From contig JAJRYG010000104.1 of NCBI GenBank assembly GCA_024275915.1, positions 1-39,901 on the forward strand: a stretch of 39,901 nt of DNA, in the 5' to 3' direction. Positions 34,386-39,901 of the stretch are shown in pieces (the first letter of the stretch is position 1; each line of letters begins with the position of its first letter). Position numbers and translations under genes: made by a program. The notes under the pieces were generated by a model, which did not search any database, was not told where the DNA came from, and saw only the letters and a program-made list of their open reading frames with translations. The stretch comes from Gammaproteobacteria bacterium. Lineage in GTDB: Bacteria; Pseudomonadota; Gammaproteobacteria; UBA6429; Thiohalophilaceae.

Positions 34386-35468
34386 ATGGAATCCAGACAC
34401 CGATCATTCTTCCTTTCCCTTGTCCTCCTCCTTGTGGGGCTGCTGTTGACACTTGCCGTTCATGCGGGTGAGGAGAAAATACCCACTGATGAATCCGTGA
34501 TCAGGCCGGTCAAATCCATGGTTCTGCCCGAATACCAGGGCAAGACCCGAACCTACCCGGGTACCGTACGCGCAACCAACCGGGTAGAACTCTCCTTCAA
34601 TGTTCTTGGCACCATCATCGAACTCCCGGTCAAGGAAGGCCAGCGGGTCAAGAAAGGCCAGCTGCTGGCCCGCCTCGACCCGAAGGATTACCAGGCCCTG
34701 GTCACGGGAGCCAAGGCCGAATATGAAAAAGCACTGGCCGATTATCGGCGCGCAAAGGAACTGGTCAAGAATGGCTACGTCTCCAGATCCGACTACGACA
34801 AGACGGTATCCGACAAGGAGGTGGCCGCATCCAGGCTTGCCCGGGCCAGGAAGTCACTGGAAGATACCTACCTGCGTGCCCCTTTCGACGGTGTGATCGC
34901 TCGCCGCTATGTGGAAAACTTCACCGATGTGCGCGCCAAGCAGCCCGTGCTGAGCCTCCAGGACACGCATGCCCTGGAAGTGGTTGCAGATCTTCCTGAA
35001 GATGTCATTGCCCTGAACCGTTCCTCCCTGCCTACATCGATAACGGCACGCTTCAGTGTGCTGCCCGGCCGGGAATTCCCCGTCACCATCAGCGAGATCG
35101 CCACCCATGCCGATCCGGTCACTCGCACCTACCAGGTGGTCTTTGCGCTCCCCGCACACGAGGGCGTAAACCTCCTGCCGGGCATGACCGCAGAAGTGTC
35201 GGTTACCCGTGGCAGCAAGACAACCGAAGGATCGCCCGTGTTCACCATTACGGCCACCGCCCTGCTCGAAGCCGACGGCAAGACCTGGGTATGGGTCATC
35301 GATCCAAAGACAAACCGCGTCAGCCGCCGGGAGGTTCAGGCCGAAGTCATCGGTGACAGGGCCGTCGTGAGTCAGGGTCTCAGGCCGCTGGAGCGTATCG
35401 CCACCGCCGGGGTACATCACCTGAAGGAAGGCCAGGTAGTCAAGCCCGTTACGGAGATTCGCTACTGA
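34386..35468 (+). CDS. RND efflux periplasmic adaptor (second of two)
   Basis: This 360-residue paralogue of the preceding adaptor has similar motifs: ATNRVELSFNVLGTIIELPV, LLARLDPKDYQALVTGA, KALADYRRAKELVKNGYVSR and LRAPFDGVIARRYVENFTDV. It begins with a standard signal peptide or anchor (SFFLSLVLLLVGLLLTLAVH, then AGEE) with no lipobox cysteine. So one adaptor is lipidated and the other is not. The stop shares one base with the pump start (TGATG), so translation of adaptor and pump is coupled. The pair resembles TriA/TriB, where both adaptors are needed for the pump to work; that need is inference here. Confidence 0.87.
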   Translation: MESRHRSFFLSLVLLLVGLLLTLAVHAGEEKIPTDESVIRPVKSMVLPEYQGKTRTYPGTVRATNRVELSFNVLGTIIELPVKEGQRVKKGQLLARLDPKDYQALVTGAKAEYEKALADYRRAKELVKNGYVSRSDYDKTVSDKEVAASRLARARKSLEDTYLRAPFDGVIARRYVENFTDVRAKQPVLSLQDTHALEVVADLPEDVIALNRSSLPTSITARFSVLPGREFPVTISEIATHADPVTRTYQVVFALPAHEGVNLLPGMTAEVSVTRGSKTTEGSPVFTITATALLEADGKTWVWVIDPKTNRVSRREVQAEVIGDRAVVSQGLRPLERIATAGVHHLKEGQVVKPVTEIRY

Positions 35469-38400
35469 TGAATATTGCCGAGTGGAGCATCAAGCACAGT
35501 ACCATCACCTGGGTGATGACCATTGTCGTGGCCATCACCGGGATCTTTGCATTCCAGAGCCTGCCCCGGCTCGAGGATCCCGAGTTCACCATCAAGGAGG
35601 CGCTGATCTTCACACCCTATCCGGGCGCCTCGGCCGCCGAGGTGGAAAAGGAAGTCGCTAATGTCATCGAGAAGGCCGTGCAGGAGCTGGGGCCACTGGA
35701 CTATGTGGAATCACGTTCATCGCGGGGGCTGTCCATCGTCCATGTGTTCATTAAACGCAGCGTGGATTCTTCCGAGCTGCCGCAGATATGGGACGAACTG
35801 CGGCGCAAGATCAATGACAAGCAGCATAAACTGCCGCCGGGTGCCGGTCCGTCCCTGGTCAACGATGACTTTGGTGACACCTATGGCGTGTACTTCGCCA
35901 TGACCAGTGATGGCTATACCTACAAGGAACTCTACGAAGTTGCCAAGTTCCTGCAGCGGGAGCTGCTCACGGTCAGGGACGTCAAGCGCATCGTCCTGTT
36001 TGGCCACCAGCCCGAAGCCATCTATGTGCAGATGCGCCGTGACAAGATGGCCCAGCTTGGTATCTCGCCATCACAAATCTACACGGCGTTGTCGGCCAAG
36101 AACGTGGTGGCCCCCTCGGGCCACCTTAGCGTGGCGGGGGAGCGCATTCCCCTCAACCCCACCGGCGAGTTCACCTCCGAACAACAGTTTGGTGATTTGC
36201 TGATCCGCGGTCGTGGCGAGGGCTCCGACCGGCTGGTCTATCTGCGCGATGTGGCCGATATCATCCGTGACTACCAGGATCCACCCAAAAACATCCTGCG
36301 TTTCAATGGTGAGCCGGCCATTGGCATGGGCATTTCCACCGTCTCGGGTGGTAACGTGGTGGTAATGGGGGATGCACTGAAGCAACGCTTCCAGCAACTC
36401 AAGAGCCAGCTCCCCATCGGTATCGAATCCCACATCATCTCCCTGCAGTCTGGCGCCGTGACCAAGGCCATCAATGGCTTCCTGGTAAATCTTCTCGAGG
36501 CCATTGCCATCGTGGTGATCGTGCTGTTGATCTTCATGGGCCTGCGTAGCGGACTCATCATCGGCACCATTCTGTTCGTCACGGTTTCGGGCACCTTCAT
36601 CTTCATGTCCATGTACGGGATCACCCTGGAACGTATTTCCCTCGGTGCGCTGGTGATCGCCCTGGGCATGCTGGTAGACAACGCCATCGTCGTCACCGAT
36701 GGCATGCGGGTACGCATGGAACAGGGCATGGACGCCGTGCGTGCCGCCCGGGAAGTGGTGGGTCAGACAGCCCTGCCCCTGCTGGGTGCCACCATTGTCG
36801 CGATAACCGCCTTCGCCGCCATTGGCACCTCCAAGGACAGCACCGGTGAATACACCCGCAGTCTGTTCACCGTGATCATGATTTCCCTGCTGCTCTCCTG
36901 GGTAACGGCTGTCACCAGCACGCCTCTGCTGTGCAAGACCTTCCTCAAGGTAAAGAAGAACGAAGGCGAGAATAAAAACGGCAAGGATCCTTACGACAAC
37001 GCCCTTTACCGGGGTTACAAAAGTGCGTTGAGAGCCTGTGTCAACTACCGTTGGGTCACCGTCAGTGTCGCACTCGTTCTGTTCGTGGTGGCCCTGCTGG
37101 GATTCGGCTATGTGAAACAGAGCTTCTTCCCCGACTCCACCCGGCCACAGTTCTACGTGGACGTCTGGTTCCCCGAGGGCACCGATATCAAGGCCACGGG
37201 GAAGAAAATGGAACGGGTCGAAGCCTTCATGCGCAAGCAGCCTGAAATCACCGCAGTGGCCACCCAGATTGGCGGCGGTTCACCCCGCTTCCTGCTTACC
37301 TATTCCCCCGAGCGCCCCAACCCCAACTTTGCCCGGGTTGTTGCCGATGTCGAAAACTATCACATCATCCCCGAGTACATCCGCCAGCTGCAGACCTGGC
37401 TGGAAGACCTGATGCCCGAGGCACTGATCAATGTACGCATGTTCGTCAATGGACCCTCCACCGGAGGCAAGATCCAGCTGCGTCTGCAGGGCCCCGATCC
37501 GGTGGAACTGCGCGCCCTGGCCAGAGAAGCGGAAGCCGTCATCTACCAGGATCCTGTCGCCAAGGCGGTACGCAGCGAATGGGGCAACCAGGTCATGGTC
37601 GTTCGTCCCGAGCTGGCCGAAACCCAGGCCCGTCGTGCCGGGCTGGATCGTCCCGAACTCGCCGCCGCCCTGCAAACTGCAGTTGAAGGTCGACGGGTAG
37701 GCATCTACCGGGAACAGGACGAATTGCTGCCCATTATCGCCCGAGCCCCTGAAGCCGAGCGCATGGATCTCTACAACCTTGGCGGTATCCAGGTCTGGAG
37801 CCCGGCCGCCCAGCGCATGATTCCCGTGGATCAGGTGGTGGATAATTTCGACATCAGCTTCGAGAATCCCATGATCTGGCGCCGCAATCGGGCGAAAATG
37901 ATCAAGATCCACATTGATCCCAGGGAAGGACTGCCCAGCGAACTGTTTGCCCGCATCAAACCACAAATCGAAAAGCGCCTAGGCGTGGATCTGGCCCAGT
38001 ATCTGGGCAAGGACATCCCGGAATCAGAATACACCGCCAAGACCATTCCGGTGAAGGTCAACGATATCCTGCCACTCAAGAACAAGCCGGGCTACTTCAT
38101 GGCCTGGGGTGGTGAAGCGGAAGACTCCCAGAAGGCCAAGAACGCTCTGAACAAGACCATGCCGATCTTCTTTGGCATCATGGTACTCATCGTGCTGTTC
38201 CTGTTCAACTCCATTCGCAAGACCCTGATCATCTGGCTCACCGTGCCACTGTCCATCATCGGCGTCACGGCAGGACTACTGCTGCTCAAACAGCCCTTCG
38301 GTTTCATGGCCCTGCTCGGTCTCATGAGCCTGTCAGGCATGCTGATCAAGAATGCCATCGTCCTCATCGATGAAATTGACACCGAGATCACTGATGGCAA

Positions 38401-38629
38401 GGCGCCCTTCCAGGCCATCATCAATTCGGGCGTCAGCCGCCTGATCCCCGTATCCATGGCGGCCGGCACCACCATCCTCGGCATGTTACCGCTGATCACC
38501 GATGCCTTCTTTGTCTCCATGGCCGTGACCATCATGTTTGGCCTGGGTTTCGCCACCTTCCTCACCCTGCTGGTAGTACCCACCCTTTACGCCATTTTCT
38601 TCAAGGTAAAAACAGGATTAACCCAATAG
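35468..38629 (+). CDS. RND efflux pump (AcrB/TriC type)
   Basis: This 1,053-residue inner-membrane pump exports hydrophobic compounds using the proton gradient. It has the RND topology: a first span (STITWVMTIVVAITGIFAFQ), a large periplasmic loop, a block of spans near residues 340-480, a second loop, and a final block of spans (residues about 895-1,045). The TM4 signature reads GMLVDNAIVVTDGM. AcrB has Asp-Asp at this point; here the second is Asn, as in several TriC-like pumps. LSGMLIKNAIVLIDEID is the matching TM10 motif. The start overlaps the second adaptor stop. The substrate cannot be told from sequence. Confidence 0.92.
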   Translation: MNIAEWSIKHSTITWVMTIVVAITGIFAFQSLPRLEDPEFTIKEALIFTPYPGASAAEVEKEVANVIEKAVQELGPLDYVESRSSRGLSIVHVFIKRSVDSSELPQIWDELRRKINDKQHKLPPGAGPSLVNDDFGDTYGVYFAMTSDGYTYKELYEVAKFLQRELLTVRDVKRIVLFGHQPEAIYVQMRRDKMAQLGISPSQIYTALSAKNVVAPSGHLSVAGERIPLNPTGEFTSEQQFGDLLIRGRGEGSDRLVYLRDVADIIRDYQDPPKNILRFNGEPAIGMGISTVSGGNVVVMGDALKQRFQQLKSQLPIGIESHIISLQSGAVTKAINGFLVNLLEAIAIVVIVLLIFMGLRSGLIIGTILFVTVSGTFIFMSMYGITLERISLGALVIALGMLVDNAIVVTDGMRVRMEQGMDAVRAAREVVGQTALPLLGATIVAITAFAAIGTSKDSTGEYTRSLFTVIMISLLLSWVTAVTSTPLLCKTFLKVKKNEGENKNGKDPYDNALYRGYKSALRACVNYRWVTVSVALVLFVVALLGFGYVKQSFFPDSTRPQFYVDVWFPEGTDIKATGKKMERVEAFMRKQPEITAVATQIGGGSPRFLLTYSPERPNPNFARVVADVENYHIIPEYIRQLQTWLEDLMPEALINVRMFVNGPSTGGKIQLRLQGPDPVELRALAREAEAVIYQDPVAKAVRSEWGNQVMVVRPELAETQARRAGLDRPELAAALQTAVEGRRVGIYREQDELLPIIARAPEAERMDLYNLGGIQVWSPAAQRMIPVDQVVDNFDISFENPMIWRRNRAKMIKIHIDPREGLPSELFARIKPQIEKRLGVDLAQYLGKDIPESEYTAKTIPVKVNDILPLKNKPGYFMAWGGEAEDSQKAKNALNKTMPIFFGIMVLIVLFLFNSIRKTLIIWLTVPLSIIGVTAGLLLLKQPFGFMALLGLMSLSGMLIKNAIVLIDEIDTEITDGKAPFQAIINSGVSRLIPVSMAAGTTILGMLPLITDAFFVSMAVTIMFGLGFATFLTLLVVPTLYAIFFKVKTGLTQ

Positions 38630-38680
38630 TTGTATAAACTTTTGGATGTGCACCGATAATTAATGCAACGATTGGGCTAA

Positions 38681-38724
38681 CAGGCTGTTGAAAAAGCCCT
38701 TCCCTGGCCTTTTTCAACAGCCTG
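38681..38724. repeat. Dispersed palindromic repeat, family A, copy 4
   Basis: CAGGCTGTTGAAAAAG (38681-38696) and CTTTTTCAACAGCCTG (38709-38724) form a perfect 16-bp inverted repeat around 12 bases. It lies 51 bases after the pump stop and may also act as a transcription stop. The segments TGCAACGATTGGG (38664-38676) and CCCAATCATTGCA (38819-38831) lie to either side of it as an inverted pair. The gap 38630-39060 has no gene. Confidence 0.8.
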
Positions 38725-38982
38725 CTAACCTGGAGCGGATTCAACAAGCACATAAACCAACACGTTCATGCCTGGCCTGGGGAGAGAGGAGGCGTGGCTC
38801 GGTCCGGGAGCTGGCACACCCAATCATTGCATGAATTTTCCGTCGCAATGTCGTGTTGAGACCTCCAGGGTCATTCCAGTTTATAGCGATGTAATGGTGA
38901 AATTTTCGTGGGATGCTATATTTACAGACTATAGATATCATTCAGGTCTCATGCCAGCCTGAGAAAACGACCTTGCATGTCT

Positions 38983-39015
38983 TGCAGTGCTCTGGATATC
39001 CTCCAGAGCACTGCA
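38983..39015 (+). other. Perfect 14-bp stem hairpin upstream of the PsiE-family gene
   Basis: TGCAGTGCTCTGGA, loop TATCC and TCCAGAGCACTGCA form a perfect hairpin ending 45 bases before the start codon. No T-run follows. It could be an upstream terminator remnant, an operator or a leader structure. Confidence 0.6.
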
Positions 39016-39060
39016 TCTGTTGTCAGTCGAGCTAGACAGCTGGTGTAAATACAGGTGGTT

Positions 39061-39528
39061 ATGATGGTTACAGAAAAAGACGACCTTGTTGAACCGGGAC
39101 ACGATCTAACCAAAAGGCACGAAGATCCTTTTCTTGAATTCCTTCACCGCATTATCCGTTTTGCAGTCAAGATATTAGCCGTGCTCATGGTTCTGGTGAT
39201 AGTTTGGGGTATCGGTGATGTCATTTTTGTTCTATACCAGCGCATCACTTCTCCTCCCTTTCTGCTTCTGAGCATCAATGATATTCTTGCAACTTTTGGT
39301 GCATTTCTTGCTGTTCTGATAGCGATCGAAATATTCATAAACATATCAATGTATCTTAAAACCAATGTAATTCCAGTCCGGCTGGTGGTTGCTACTGCCT
39401 TGATGGCTATTTCACGTAAAGTCATTATTTTCGACTTTGACGAAATAACCCCTCCTTTCATACTTGGAACCGCTGCCGTGGTACTGTCACTGGGCATAAC
39501 CTATTGGCTTATTTCAAAAAAAACCTGA
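39061..39528 (+). CDS. PsiE-family (phosphate-starvation-inducible) membrane protein
   Basis: This 155-residue protein has a short hydrophilic start (MMVTEKDDLVEPGHDLTKRH) and four membrane spans of the PsiE family: FAVKILAVLMVLVIVWGIGD, LATFGAFLAVLIAIEIFINI, VVATALMAISRKVIIFDFD and PFILGTAAVVLSLGITYWLI. The motif YLKTNVIPVRLVVATALMAI is typical of the group. PsiE itself has no known biochemical function, and the E. coli gene responds to phosphate starvation. The ATG at 39061 is preferred over GTG 39055. It stands alone, between the efflux operon and a disrupted prenyltransferase. Confidence 0.83.
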   Translation: MMVTEKDDLVEPGHDLTKRHEDPFLEFLHRIIRFAVKILAVLMVLVIVWGIGDVIFVLYQRITSPPFLLLSINDILATFGAFLAVLIAIEIFINISMYLKTNVIPVRLVVATALMAISRKVIIFDFDEITPPFILGTAAVVLSLGITYWLISKKT

Positions 39529-39612
39529 CAAACCGATCAGACACCAGATAATCGAACATATAACCGTGATCAATTTTGGCATATCTTCGTTACTGCACGG
39601 CAAGCCTGAGCC

Positions 39613-39694
39613 ATGAAACCAAATCCTGTTTTCCGGTCAATGCGGATTCCATTTCTTGTCCTAACTCCTGTGTGTGTATTTCTGGGAGCAAGTA
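39613..39694 (+). pseudogene. Start of a UbiA-type prenyltransferase, cut by an IS3-family element
   Basis: The first 27 codons read MKPNPVFRSMRIPFLVLTPV followed by CVFLGAS, typical of the N-terminal first span of UbiA/MenA-type prenyltransferases. The open frame then runs into the end of an insertion sequence at about 39695, and the protein would end in IS-encoded residues at 39840. The rest of the gene, if it survives, lies beyond the window. The identification rests on 27 residues. Confidence 0.5.
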
Positions 39695-39901
39695 TGATCT
39701 GGCAAGACTTTTCCGGACAAAAAATCACGCAACTTTTCGGTTCTCTTTCTCATAACCCACTGGCGTCTGATACCCGATCGTTGAGTGGCGTCTCTGGCGG
39801 TTATAGAACACCTCGATATATTCAAAAATCTCCTGCTTAGCTTCCTGTCTTGTCTGGTAACGCCTGTGATGGGTCAACTCCGTCTTCAGGGTGTGGAAGA
39901 A
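39695..39901 (-). mobile_element. End of an IS3-family insertion sequence (partial)
   Basis: The element edge starts TGATCTGGCAAGACTTTTCC (39695-39714) and goes on GGACA, a TG-leading terminus of the IS3 type. Thirty bases further in is the stop codon of a minus-strand transposase. The other end and any target duplication are outside the window. Confidence 0.75.
39725..39901 (-). CDS. IS3-family transposase (OrfB), C-terminal part
   Basis: Reading leftwards from the window edge, 58 codons end in TGA at 39727-39725. The sequence includes FFHTLKTELTHHRRYQTRQE, then EIFEYIEVFYNRQRRHSTIG and YQTPVGYE. This is the conserved end of the rve integrase domain of IS3-family OrfB; the catalytic Glu of the DDE triad should lie at or just before the visible start, near the KTEL segment. 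The gene continues past the right edge, so I cannot tell whether the element is intact. Confidence 0.9.
   Translation of the reverse strand, partial: FFHTLKTELTHHRRYQTRQEAKQEIFEYIEVFYNRQRRHSTIGYQTPVGYEKENRKVA

Overview
The window looks like a chromosomal segment of a chemoautotrophic gammaproteobacterium, probably close to the Chromatiales and sulfur oxidisers. Three things suggest this: the gene order prmA, DUF3426 zinc-ribbon protein, dusB, fis, purH (purD lies further on), a complete phosphoribulokinase (Calvin cycle) directly after purD, and GC-rich coding sequence with gammaproteobacterial families throughout. The species cannot be named from the sequence alone.

Left end (1-3640, minus strand): a probable operon of a long YeiH/UPF0324-type membrane protein, a 42-residue single-span membrane protein too short for routine gene calling, a universal stress protein, and the first 27 codons of a gene that leaves the window. 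A PPOX-fold flavoprotein follows, with dispersed palindromic repeats on both sides.

Housekeeping block (3719-9971, plus strand): prmA, the DUF3426 zinc-ribbon membrane protein, dusB-fis (4-base overlap) and purH.

Envelope block (10263-23610), lying between purH and purD: a secreted metallophosphoesterase, an alpha-2-macroglobulin lipoprotein gene split by one in-frame TAA, pbpC (overlapping it by 4 bases), a divergent membrane-anchored purple-acid-phosphatase-like protein, and an LTA-synthase-type sulfatase-fold transferase. The alpha-2-macroglobulin/PbpC pair is a known periplasmic defence and cell-wall repair module.

Metabolic and sensory block (23822-28650): purD, phosphoribulokinase with a clear terminator, a FIST-domain protein and a Tas-type aldo/keto reductase.

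Accessory right half (28651-39901): two decayed DUF559 nuclease relics joined to a roughly 95-bp repeat, an NHL-propeller lipoprotein facing a five-haem cytochrome c, an orphan MerB-like protein, an RND efflux operon with two successive periplasmic adaptors (TriABC-like layout), a PsiE-family membrane protein, and a UbiA-like prenyltransferase start cut by an IS3-family element that runs off the right edge.

A recurring theme is short mobile or palindromic repeats placed exactly at gene 3' ends: after tas, after the DUF3426 gene, inside the last codons of pbpC and over the stop codon of the LTA-synthase gene. I saw no rRNA, tRNA or CRISPR array.
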